A DNA stretch of 5,404 bases, taken from NCBI GenBank assembly GCA_904501985.1, contig CAJGCT010000065.1:1-5404 (forward strand), written 5' to 3'. Positions 1-5,399 of this stretch are shown here, in pieces; positions within the stretch are counted from its first letter, which is position 1, and every line of letters starts with the position of its first letter. The translations under genes and the position numbers were made by a program. This DNA is from an uncultured Clostridia bacterium (lineage in GTDB: Bacteria; Bacillota; Clostridia; Oscillospirales; CAG-272). The notes below the pieces were generated by a model. The model saw nothing but the letters and a program-made list of their open reading frames with translations. It did no database searches and had not been told where the DNA came from.

Positions 1-1
1 A

Positions 2-649
2 TATGAGAAAAAAGGCATTGATCTTAGCGTAATGCGTGACACACTTTGCGATCTTCGCTATAAGGTGCTTGAATGCATGGAGGTGCACGGAATCCCCGGA
101 TTTTTCTCTACCGAATGGTTTTACGGTATATTCGTTCCTCGTGTTTTTAAGCTTGGACGCCTTGAATTCTGTGTGGATACCTACAACGGTGCGGACCTTG
201 TTTTCGGAGATACTACCATAAAGCAAGGGGATAAGGTCGTGAGTATACATATCCCGTCGTCGGGCGAAAAATTTGACCGTGCGACACGCTTTGACTCATA
301 TGACAGGGCATATCATTTCTTCCGCGAGGTACTTTCGGAGGATGTGTGCGCGTTTATGTGCAGAAATACATGGCTTCTTTACCCTGATAACAAAAAGATA
401 CTGCCTGAGGGTTCCAATATCGCATCTTTCCTTGATGATTTCCGTATTGTCAGCAGAATGGATTTCGAGGACAGAGGTGATGACCTGTGGCGCATCTTCG
501 GTGCTGACTGTGACAAGCCCTATGAGGAGCTTCCGCGCAACACATCACTTCGTCGTTCATATGCAGAATGGCTTTGTGCCGGCAACAAGATCGGGCGCGG
601 CAATGGACTTTTTGTGTGGGATCCCGTAAGCAAAGAGAGTATTACATAA
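2..649 (+). CDS. GNAT-like acyltransferase-domain protein, 5'-truncated by the window edge
   Basis: Only the C-terminal 215 residues are visible. The frame is open to the left edge (codons from base 2), and the peptide before the ATG at 32 (YEKKGIDLSV) fits the family, so that ATG is internal and the real start lies outside the window. The visible part resembles the acyltransferase-domain proteins of Clostridia that pair an N-terminal helical domain with a GNAT-like C-terminal domain (recognised from memory as DUF5596 plus GNAT_C). Matching landmarks, numbered from the first visible residue, are FKLGRLEF (49-56), VVSIHIPSSG (79-88) followed by an FF-containing helix (106-107), and a block reading WLLYPDNKKILPEGSNI (124-140). 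The C-terminus is complete, ending in TAA at 647-649. The protein should be cytoplasmic. Substrate and acyl donor are unknown, and I see no catalytic residue I can name. It converges with glyS and has no evident functional link to it. Confidence 0.72.
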   Translation, partial: YEKKGIDLSVMRDTLCDLRYKVLECMEVHGIPGFFSTEWFYGIFVPRVFKLGRLEFCVDTYNGADLVFGDTTIKQGDKVVSIHIPSSGEKFDRATRFDSYDRAYHFFREVLSEDVCAFMCRNTWLLYPDNKKILPEGSNIASFLDDFRIVSRMDFEDRGDDLWRIFGADCDKPYEELPRNTSLRRSYAEWLCAGNKIGRGNGLFVWDPVSKESIT

Positions 650-659
650 TAAAATAGAA

Positions 660-689
660 GGAGGTGTTGCGACTTAGCGCAACACCTCC
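660..689. terminator. 12-bp perfect hairpin, terminator-like, probably serving the minus strand
   Basis: Bases 660-671 (GGAGGTGTTGCG) are the exact reverse complement of 678-689, with a six-base loop ACTTAG. On the plus strand the stem is followed by AATAAAATA, which is not a U-tract. On the minus strand it is followed by TTCTATTTTATT (revcomp of 648-659), which is T-rich. The hairpin begins 11 bases after the stop of the acyltransferase gene, so it may also protect that transcript's 3' end. As a terminator it most plausibly stops transcription coming from glyS. Confidence 0.5.
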
Positions 690-693
690 AATA

Positions 694-760
694 AAATACA
701 GCTTGTCACCCATTGAGGGTTCCATTTTTGTGTGCTATGCACACAAAAAACGCTGTATTT
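694..760. other. Nested hairpins forming a possible three-way junction
   Basis: An outer 9-bp stem pairs AAATACAGC (694-702) with GCTGTATTT (752-760). Inside it are two further stems: a short ACCC/GGGT stem (708-711 with 717-720, loop ATTGA) and an 11-bp stem TTTTTGTGTGC (725-735) with GCACACAAAAA (739-749) around a three-base loop. All pairs are Watson-Crick. Either strand could fold this way because the pairing is perfect. It lies between the 3' ends of two convergent genes, so it would be part of a 3' UTR, a dispersed intergenic repeat, or a small RNA. I do not recognise it as a known RNA family. The pairing is seen directly; any function is inference. Confidence 0.5.
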
Positions 761-776
761 GGGCGCATACACGCCC
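761..776. other. Small GC hairpin between larger hairpins
   Basis: GGGCG (761-765) pairs with CGCCC (772-776) around a six-base loop. It directly abuts the three-way-junction-like element on its left and the long GC-rich stem on its right, with no spacer base on either side. It is too short to mean much alone; it matters as part of the uninterrupted run of paired segments. Confidence 0.35.
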
Positions 777-811
777 GGGGCTGCCGCAAGTTTTCAACTT
801 GCAACAGCCCC
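777..811 (+). terminator. Long GC-rich hairpin, probable plus-strand terminator
   Basis: GGGGCTG (777-783) pairs with CAGCCCC (805-811). After a symmetric 2x2 internal mismatch, GCAAGTT (786-792) pairs with AACTTGC (796-802) around a TTC loop. On the plus strand the stem is followed by TTATTGTCTGT, a modest T-rich tail, which fits termination of transcription arriving from the acyltransferase gene. On the minus strand the stem is followed by CGGGCGTG, which has no U-tract, so it should not by itself end the glyS transcript. The T-tail is interrupted, so efficiency is uncertain. Confidence 0.55.
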
Positions 812-854
812 TTATTGTCTGTATACGTCTGTATCTTGTTTATCCGAAATATTA

Positions 855-2255
855 TCAGAATCTGATCTTTTCCGCAATGTAAGCCTTAAGCTCAGTTACG
901 GGAATACGCACCTGCTCCATGGTGTCGCGGTCACGCACGGTAACACAGCCGTCGGTCTCGGACTCAAAGTCGTAGGTTACGCAAAGAGGAGTACCGATCT
1001 CGTCCTCACGGCGATAACGCTTACCGATTGAGCCGGTCTCGTCAAAGTCGGTCATGAAGTCCTTTGAAAGTTCGGTGTATATCTCCATAGCCTTGTCAGA
1101 CAGCTTCTTTGAGAGGGGGAGTACCGCAACCTTGAAAGGCGCGAGAGCGGGATGGAAGCGCATAACAACGCGAGTGTCGTTCTTTTCAGCGTCGATAACT
1201 TCCTCGTCATAAGCCTCGCAGAGGAATGCGAGAGTCATGCGGTCAGCACCGAGGGAAGGCTCAACAACATAGGGAACATAGCGCTCGTTGGTTTCGGGAT
1301 CGAAATAAGTGAGATCCTTGCCGGAGTGTTCGATGTGCTGAGTAAGGTCGTAGTTGGTTCTGTCGGCAACGCCCCAAAGCTCGCCCCAACCGAACGGGAA
1401 CAGGTACTCAAAGTCTGTGGTAGCCTTGGAGTAGAAGGAAAGCTCCTCAGGCTCGTGGTCACGAAGACGGAGGTTTTCGTCTGAAACGTTAAGGGATTTG
1501 AGCCAATTGTGGCAGTAGCTTCTCCAATACTCGAACCACTCAAGGTCGGTGTCGGGCTTGCAGAAGAATTCAAGCTCCATCTGCTCAAATTCGCGGATAC
1601 GGAAGATGAAGTTACCGGGGGTGATCTCGTTTCTGAAGGACTTACCTACCTGGCATACGCCGAAGGGAAGCTTTCTTCTTGTGGTACGCTGGATAGCCTC
1701 AAAGTTTACGAAGATACCCTGTGCGGTTTCGGGACGGAGATATACTTCGTTTCCGGAATCCTCGGTAACGCCCTGATGAGTCTTGAACATAAGGTTGAAC
1801 TTACGGATATCGGTGAAGTCGGACTTTCCGCAGCCGGGGCAGGTAACGTTGTTTGAACGGATATAGTCAAGCAGAGCCTCGCCGTCCATTGCTTCAACGT
1901 TTACATCGGTGATGTTGTTTTCCTTGATGTATTCTTCAACAAGCTTGTCGGCTCTGTGGCGCATCTTGCACGCCTTGCAGTCGATCAGCGGATCGTTGAA
2001 GGTTGCAACGTGTCCGGAAGCAACCCAAACCTCACGGTTCATGAGGATAGCCGCATCAAGACCTACGTTGTAGGGATTTTCCTGAACGAACTTTTTCCAC
2101 CATGCGCGCTTTACGTTGTTCTTAAGCTCAACGCCAAGAGGACCGTAGTCCCAGGAATTTGCAAGACCGCCGTAGATCTCGCTTCCGGGGAAAACGAAGC
2201 CGCGGGTTTTGCAAAGCGCAACAATTTTGTCCATTGTCTTTTCTGTGTTTTTCAT
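855..2255 (-). CDS. glyS: Glycine--tRNA ligase (dimeric, alpha2 class II type)
   Basis: The enzyme charges tRNA-Gly with glycine using ATP, in the cytoplasm. The 466 residues match the usual length of the homodimeric GlyRS family, which is unrelated in architecture to the alpha2beta2 GlyQS form. Visible landmarks: the N-terminal catalytic entry GSEIYGGLANSWDYGPLG (24-41); a probable zinc knuckle from C93/C96 and C139/C142; YLRPETAQGIFVNF (172-185); class II motif 2 around FRNEI (207-211) and FEQMELEFF (223-231); class II motif 3 at EPSLGADR (332-339); and an anticodon-binding domain from about 370 to the end. The ATG at 2255 is chosen because it has AAAGGA six bases upstream and starts at the conserved N-terminus; an in-frame ATG at 2330 would overlap the LCP gene and add 25 unrelated residues. 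It lies 43 bases after the LCP stop with no visible terminator, so cotranscription is likely. No T-box leader fits in that gap. The symbol glyS is sometimes shared with the beta subunit of the tetramer; glyQS is the synonym for this form. Confidence 0.97.
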   Translation of the reverse strand: MKNTEKTMDKIVALCKTRGFVFPGSEIYGGLANSWDYGPLGVELKNNVKRAWWKKFVQENPYNVGLDAAILMNREVWVASGHVATFNDPLIDCKACKMRHRADKLVEEYIKENNITDVNVEAMDGEALLDYIRSNNVTCPGCGKSDFTDIRKFNLMFKTHQGVTEDSGNEVYLRPETAQGIFVNFEAIQRTTRRKLPFGVCQVGKSFRNEITPGNFIFRIREFEQMELEFFCKPDTDLEWFEYWRSYCHNWLKSLNVSDENLRLRDHEPEELSFYSKATTDFEYLFPFGWGELWGVADRTNYDLTQHIEHSGKDLTYFDPETNERYVPYVVEPSLGADRMTLAFLCEAYDEEVIDAEKNDTRVVMRFHPALAPFKVAVLPLSKKLSDKAMEIYTELSKDFMTDFDETGSIGKRYRREDEIGTPLCVTYDFESETDGCVTVRDRDTMEQVRIPVTELKAYIAEKIRF

Positions 2256-2261
2256 TATATG

Positions 2262-2267
2262 TCCTTT
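2262..2267 (-). promoter_or_regulatory. Ribosome binding site that fixes the glyS start
   Basis: AAAGGA on the minus strand lies six bases before the ATG at 2255. The alternative ATG at 2234 (Met-Asp-Lys) has only a weak purine stretch upstream, and the ATG at 2330 lies inside the LCP gene. Confidence 0.75.
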
Positions 2268-2268
2268 C

Positions 2269-2289
2269 TGCCCACCTGGATGATGGGCA
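2269..2289 (-). other. Short inverted repeat in the LCP-glyS gap
   Basis: TGCCCA and TGGGCA (2284-2289 with 2269-2274) form a 6-bp stem with a nine-base loop, two bases from the glyS ribosome binding site. On the minus strand it is followed by GAAAGGACAT, not a U-run, so it is not an intrinsic terminator. It might affect glyS translation or mark an RNA processing point, but a stem this short can arise by chance. Confidence 0.25.
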
Positions 2290-2298
2290 TAAAAATTA

Positions 2299-3369
2299 TT
2301 AACCTGCTTTTTTGGTAGTGAAGGAGTCAAACATATTCATGGCAGTGGAAATCGAAGGTTCAAAATATGCCACGCCGCTGTAGGTTTTTGTTGTACCGGG
2401 GTAGGTAACTGTGACAGCCTCAAATTTTGGATATGAGAAGATAAGCTCAAGATTGTTCATGAGATCGTCCGAGGTGAAATTGGTTTCAACGGACGATTTC
2501 ACGGAATCATAAAGAGAGCCGGCTTTTGTAAGATAAGTAACATTGGTGAATTTGGCAAGCACCGCTTTAAGAAATTCCACAGATGTGTTCATTCGTCCGA
2601 CCGCGCCGTTTTCATAGCCAACATAGCGGAGCAGCTGCATAGCTTTTGCTCCGTTTAAGTTGTTGGTGCCTTTTTTCAGACTTATGGTAAGATTCTGTTC
2701 TGGGTCTTCGTAGCTCATATCTTCGGGAACATAGTATGTAATTCCGTCAACCGCGTCAACAATAGATGCGATCTTTCCGACGGTGATGTGAGCAAAGTAG
2801 TCTATAGAAAGTCCCGTGAGTCCGGCAACCTTGCCGCAGAGGAATTCGGTGCTTTTTTGTGAGATAACGTCACCAAGCTGAATATATTCGCCGTCAACTG
2901 ACACGCGAGTGTTTCTCGGAATTGAGCAGAAAACAAACTTGCGGTTTTCCTTATCAACACGCAGGAGAATCAGGGTGTCAGCACCCCATGGACGGTTACG
3001 TTTATCCGGAAACCCTGTGTTGTTAGGGTCTGCGCGCCATTTTTCCTCGTAATCGTAGTCGGAAAAAAGCTCAGGCTGATAGTCACTGCCGATAAGCAGG
3101 ACGTTGAAAGTATCACCCATAATAGGCGTTTCATCTGCCGGCGGCTCGGTGGTATCGGTTTCTGTGCCGGATACAGCAGGCGGCAGTATAACAGGGTCTG
3201 AGGAAGTGCCCGGAAAGAGGTTATCCGAAAAATCCTCTGTGTCATCGCCTGTTGGTATAGCATCCGTCATGGTGTCCACAACAAATCCGACGATAAAATA
3301 TGCGATCACGCCGAAAATCAGCGCGGAAACGGCAAAGGTAAGTGCAAAATTTCTGAGAGCTGAAAGCAT
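2299..3369 (-). CDS. LCP (LytR-CpsA-Psr) family membrane protein, divergent active site
   Basis: LCP proteins normally transfer undecaprenyl-pyrophosphate-linked glycopolymers to peptidoglycan on the outer face of the membrane. This 356-residue protein has one N-terminal membrane segment (about 8-31), a Ser/Thr/Pro/Asp-rich linker (about 35-85), then an LCP domain: FNVLLIGSD (88-96), GADTLILLRVD (129-139), FCSIPRNTRV (147-156), LTGLSIDYFAHI (184-195), DAVDGITYYVP (205-215), NLNGAKAMQLLRY (237-249) and GAVGRMNTSVEF (255-266). Several usual substrate-binding residues differ: Asn153 replaces the Asp of PRDT, Val250 the second Arg of RYR, Ala256 the Asp of GDxGR, and Thr262-Ser263 the Arg-Gln after GR. 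R152, R248 and R259 remain. About 32 residues separate the first two motifs, longer than typical. The ATG at 3369 has AAAGGA nine bases upstream and a consensus promoter before that. Family assignment is firm; enzymatic activity is uncertain. Confidence 0.9.
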   Translation of the reverse strand: MLSALRNFALTFAVSALIFGVIAYFIVGFVVDTMTDAIPTGDDTEDFSDNLFPGTSSDPVILPPAVSGTETDTTEPPADETPIMGDTFNVLLIGSDYQPELFSDYDYEEKWRADPNNTGFPDKRNRPWGADTLILLRVDKENRKFVFCSIPRNTRVSVDGEYIQLGDVISQKSTEFLCGKVAGLTGLSIDYFAHITVGKIASIVDAVDGITYYVPEDMSYEDPEQNLTISLKKGTNNLNGAKAMQLLRYVGYENGAVGRMNTSVEFLKAVLAKFTNVTYLTKAGSLYDSVKSSVETNFTSDDLMNNLELIFSYPKFEAVTVTYPGTTKTYSGVAYFEPSISTAMNMFDSFTTKKAG

Positions 3370-3409
3370 GATAGCTCATCCTTTCGGAAAATAATCATAA
3401 TAATAAATA

Positions 3410-3438
3410 ATTATAGCATACAACGCTTATTTTGTCAA
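3410..3438 (-). promoter_or_regulatory. Consensus sigma-A promoter for the LCP-glyS unit
   Basis: On the minus strand TTGACA (3438-3433) is followed after exactly 17 bases by TATAAT (3415-3410), preceded by TGC, an extended -10. Both hexamers match consensus at every position. Predicted transcription starts near 3403, giving a leader of about 34 bases with AAAGGA at 3384-3379 before the LCP ATG. The -35 hexamer contains the serpin stop codon TGA (3437-3435). The match is seen in the sequence; use as the main promoter for LCP and glyS is inferred. Confidence 0.9.
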
Positions 3439-4727
3439 GAGCCTACAGGGATATTATGCTCGCCTGCGAAAAGCACCGCGCCGCTTTCTCTGTGGATAAC
3501 GGCAAAGGAGAAAGGACGGTTAAATTCGATGGTGCGCGGCTCTTCTTCCGGCGGACGTGCGGAGGTTGCCACGGCTATGACCACGGTTGCAGCCGCCGCT
3601 TCAGTGCCGTCCTCGTTAAGCTTAAGCACTGCATTCTGAAGCACGTCCTGCAAAAAGATGTCCTCGGCGATGCCGGAGAAGTCGGCACTGTATCTGTCAA
3701 ACGCAGACGTAATGCCCATCTCTGTAAGTGTATCTACGAGCGAGTCGGAAAATTCCTGCTCGAATTTTGGGATATAGAGCTTTATGCGCTCATAAGTGCC
3801 GTTCTTTGCGGCTTCTGCCCATCCGCCGAGCTTTGCCGCCGAGGCAAGCGCATCAGATGCAGGTGCGCCCTCGTCCTTCGGCATAACGGCAACAAATTCA
3901 AGGGAGCCGTCGGAATAGGGAAGCACAACACCGATGCAGTTGTCGTCCTCAATTACGCGGTATGTGGAAGTTTTATACATGAACTCTCTCTGTGTTTTGT
4001 TTCCCGCGGCATCCGTAAACTCACGCTCATGAGTCGCCTCCTTATTAAAGGTATTTTGCCATGTAGCTTTCATGTACAGCGTGTTTACAATTGCCATAAC
4101 CGCATCGTCAAGAGCGGTGTCACTTAGCATATCCTTGATAAGACCATTGGTGTGCTCCTCGATGTAGGAGTTTATTTGCTTTTCTGCGGTTTTAAGGGGA
4201 AGCCCGAAGCCCTCGGCAAGATAGCCTGTGGCAAGCCGTTCACTAAAGGAGGCTTTTACCTGAAATTCACTGTCAACCCAAATGGAATTTGAAATGTTAA
4301 GCTCAGTTCCCTCAAGGGTAGTCAGAGCAGAGATAAGCGAGAAGATATCATCTGTGCTGGTGTCGCCCATGACCTCGGACATTTCGGTGAGTGTTTTGCC
4401 GGAGGCACCTTCCTTTGCCATAGCAAGAGCAAAATATGCGGAAAGGGGAGATGAGAGCGTATTTACAGTGCCGTCAGACTTTTTTGCGGCGGCAAGCAGA
4501 AAATCGGTGCAGAAATCTTCAAGAGCGGTATAAACACCCTCGGATATGACAGCATCGCTGTCGGGAGAGGGGAGCTCCGGTGTAATAGTGCGCATCTCCT
4601 CGGCCGAAAGTGTATTCACCGAGGTGTCGGCGGTGTCGGAAGTATCAAGGTGTATATCAACAGGTGCGCAGGACGCAAGAAGTGCCGCCGAGAGTGCGGC
4701 TGCCGCGATGGGAGTGATTTTCTTCAT
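3435..4727 (-). CDS. Secreted lipoprotein serpin (serine protease inhibitor)
   Basis: Serpins trap serine or cysteine proteases by a conformational change after cleavage of an exposed reactive-centre loop. The 430 residues begin with a signal peptide and lipobox LASC (Cys20), then a Thr/Ser/Asp-rich tether (about 24-60), so the mature protein should be lipid-anchored outside the cytoplasmic membrane. Serpin landmarks follow: SSPLS (92-96), INSYIEEHTNGLI (185-197), NTLYMKATW (215-223), a VVLPYSDGSLEFVAVMPKD stretch, a YIPKFEQEF stretch, LKLNEDGTEAAAAT (368-381), FNRPFSF (402-408) and the C-terminal LFAGEHNIP (419-427). The hinge GTEAAAAT is typical of inhibitory members. Counting from Gly374 as P15 puts P1-P1' at Thr388-Ser389, but the loop from P1' to FN is about six residues longer than in alpha-1-antitrypsin, so this is tentative. 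The ATG at 4727 has AGGAGG nine bases upstream. An intrinsic terminator lies upstream (4828-4799) and none is seen after the stop. I could not find a convincing promoter. Confidence 0.95.
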   Translation of the reverse strand: MKKITPIAAAALSAALLASCAPVDIHLDTSDTADTSVNTLSAEEMRTITPELPSPDSDAVISEGVYTALEDFCTDFLLAAAKKSDGTVNTLSSPLSAYFALAMAKEGASGKTLTEMSEVMGDTSTDDIFSLISALTTLEGTELNISNSIWVDSEFQVKASFSERLATGYLAEGFGLPLKTAEKQINSYIEEHTNGLIKDMLSDTALDDAVMAIVNTLYMKATWQNTFNKEATHEREFTDAAGNKTQREFMYKTSTYRVIEDDNCIGVVLPYSDGSLEFVAVMPKDEGAPASDALASAAKLGGWAEAAKNGTYERIKLYIPKFEQEFSDSLVDTLTEMGITSAFDRYSADFSGIAEDIFLQDVLQNAVLKLNEDGTEAAAATVVIAVATSARPPEEEPRTIEFNRPFSFAVIHRESGAVLFAGEHNIPVGS

Positions 4728-4798
4728 AAGTGCATTCCTCCTTGAAATTTATTTTGTATATTTGACGCAGAAAACGCAAAAATGTTCCATTCATGAGA

Positions 4799-4828
4799 AA
4801 AAGTCCTCTCGCTCCCGAGAGGACTTTT
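4799..4828 (-). terminator. Intrinsic terminator of the 144-aa lipoprotein gene
   Basis: A 12-bp uninterrupted stem pairs AAAAGTCCTCTC (4799-4810) with its reverse complement at 4817-4828, with a six-base loop. Read on the minus strand, the GC part is GTCCTCTC/GAGAGGAC and the stem runs into TTTTTCTC. It starts four bases after the TAA at 4835-4833 and insulates the serpin gene from readthrough. Confidence 0.92.
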
Positions 4829-4832
4829 GAAG

Positions 4833-5267
4833 TTAAATATCGCTGTTATCAAGGGGAAGAACGATAAGCGTCTCATCCTCAACATTGTCAAAGAATATCT
4901 TCATGCCCCAAATATCGTTATCGAACATAGCACCGAAATTCTGTGTTTCTGTGTACATACCGAGAAAAGCCTCCGGTGCGGCGGAAACGTACACGTACCA
5001 ACCCGAATCCTCAAGGCTCAGGGGAACATCCACGGTGAAATCCTCGGCGGAGGCAGGTCCCATGCGAAGTTCGGGATTCTCTCTTGAATCGAAGAGAACT
5101 ATCTTTTTGGTTGATTCGAGCACATTTTCTTCGGGAGCTATAACAACGCGGTCAATGTAAAGCTCGGAAGAATTATATACGGTGATGACCTCTTCTTCGG
5201 TAACACCGCAGGCGGCGAGCATAAAAATCATGGTGAGCGCGAGGATCGCGGAAAATAATTTTTTCAT
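4833..5267 (-). CDS. Small lipoprotein of unknown function
   Basis: A 144-residue protein with a basic start (MKK), a hydrophobic segment (4-16) and lipobox LAAC (17-20, Cys20), so it should be processed by signal peptidase II and anchored outside the membrane. The mature part is acidic and seems rich in beta strands: VITVYNSSELYIDRVVIAP near the start, a GP-containing turn (MGPASAEDFTV), then WYVYVS, WGMKIFF and TLIVLPL. That layout, with an early N-[ST] turn followed by a strand ending in AP and a later GP, resembles small secreted proteins of Clostridia that I cannot name; this is inference from pattern only. The ATG at 5267 has AAAAGGA 11 bases upstream. It is closed by its own terminator and so is transcribed separately from the serpin next to it. 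No promoter is clear: TATAAC at 5292-5287 lies too close to the ribosome binding site to be its -10. Confidence 0.8.
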   Translation of the reverse strand: MKKLFSAILALTMIFMLAACGVTEEEVITVYNSSELYIDRVVIAPEENVLESTKKIVLFDSRENPELRMGPASAEDFTVDVPLSLEDSGWYVYVSAAPEAFLGMYTETQNFGAMFDNDIWGMKIFFDNVEDETLIVLPLDNSDI

Positions 5268-5321
5268 TTTTTCTACATTCCTTTTCGTTATAATTTTTTT
5301 GTGATGTCGGGATCATTCTAA

Positions 5322-5340
5322 TGGCTCCCTCCGGGAGCCA
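5322..5340. repeat. 8-bp perfect inverted repeat with TCC loop
   Basis: TGGCTCCC (5322-5329) pairs with GGGAGCCA (5333-5340). On the minus strand the stem is followed by TTAGAATG and on the plus strand by GCGGCGC, so neither side has a U-tract. It sits about 55 bases upstream of the small lipoprotein start, either in its leader or at the 3' end of a gene beyond the right edge. Confidence 0.5.
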
Positions 5341-5341
5341 G

Positions 5342-5399
5342 CGGCGCAAATGCCTGCTGTCCGCGCCGAAAAATGGGAAGAGATACTAAAAGGCGCGGA
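5342..5399 (-). other. GC-rich segments with mutually exclusive pairings
   Basis: TCCGCGCC (5360-5367) is the reverse complement of GGCGCGGA (5392-5399), giving an 8-bp stem with a 24-base loop. The same central segment also pairs on its other side: CGGCGC (5342-5347) with GCGCCG (5363-5368), a 6-bp stem with a 15-base loop. Because 5363-5367 is shared, only one of the two can form. No coding sequence is supported here. The pairing is visible; a regulatory role is speculative, and the element is cut by the window edge. Confidence 0.4.

Noticed and set aside
660..689. GGAGGTG/CACCTCC read as a ribosome binding site or anti-Shine-Dalgarno element
   Set aside because: Both motifs are simply the two arms of one perfect hairpin, and no suitable start codon with a plausible gene follows on either strand.
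664..1031. Plus-strand reading frames across the hairpin region into the end of glyS
   Set aside because: They run through hairpins and antisense to glyS, use poor starts and give peptides without recognisable features.
2255..2290. Eleven-codon minus-strand mini-ORF (MPIIQVGRKDI) whose stop overlaps the glyS ATG
   Set aside because: The TAATG overlap looks like translational coupling, but there is no ribosome binding site before its ATG, only a T-run, and an ORF this short is expected by chance.
2256..2330. Longer glyS reading frame starting at an ATG at 2330
   Set aside because: It would overlap the end of the LCP gene, adds residues unlike the conserved GlyRS N-terminus, and the ATG at 2255 has a good ribosome binding site.
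3432..4127. 231-codon plus-strand frame antisense to the serpin
   Set aside because: The opposite strand encodes an unmistakable serpin over the same bases; the plus frame is Cys/Arg-rich with no domain and no convincing ribosome binding site.
4743..4797. Serpin promoter candidates (TTGCGT-17-CAAAAT, or a TATACA -10)
   Set aside because: The matches are weak at one or both hexamers with acceptable spacing, so none is reported as a feature, although a promoter is expected here after the terminator.
5287..5292. TATAAC as the -10 box of the small lipoprotein gene
   Set aside because: Transcription would start within the ribosome binding site at 5285-5279, and there is no -35 match 17 bases upstream.
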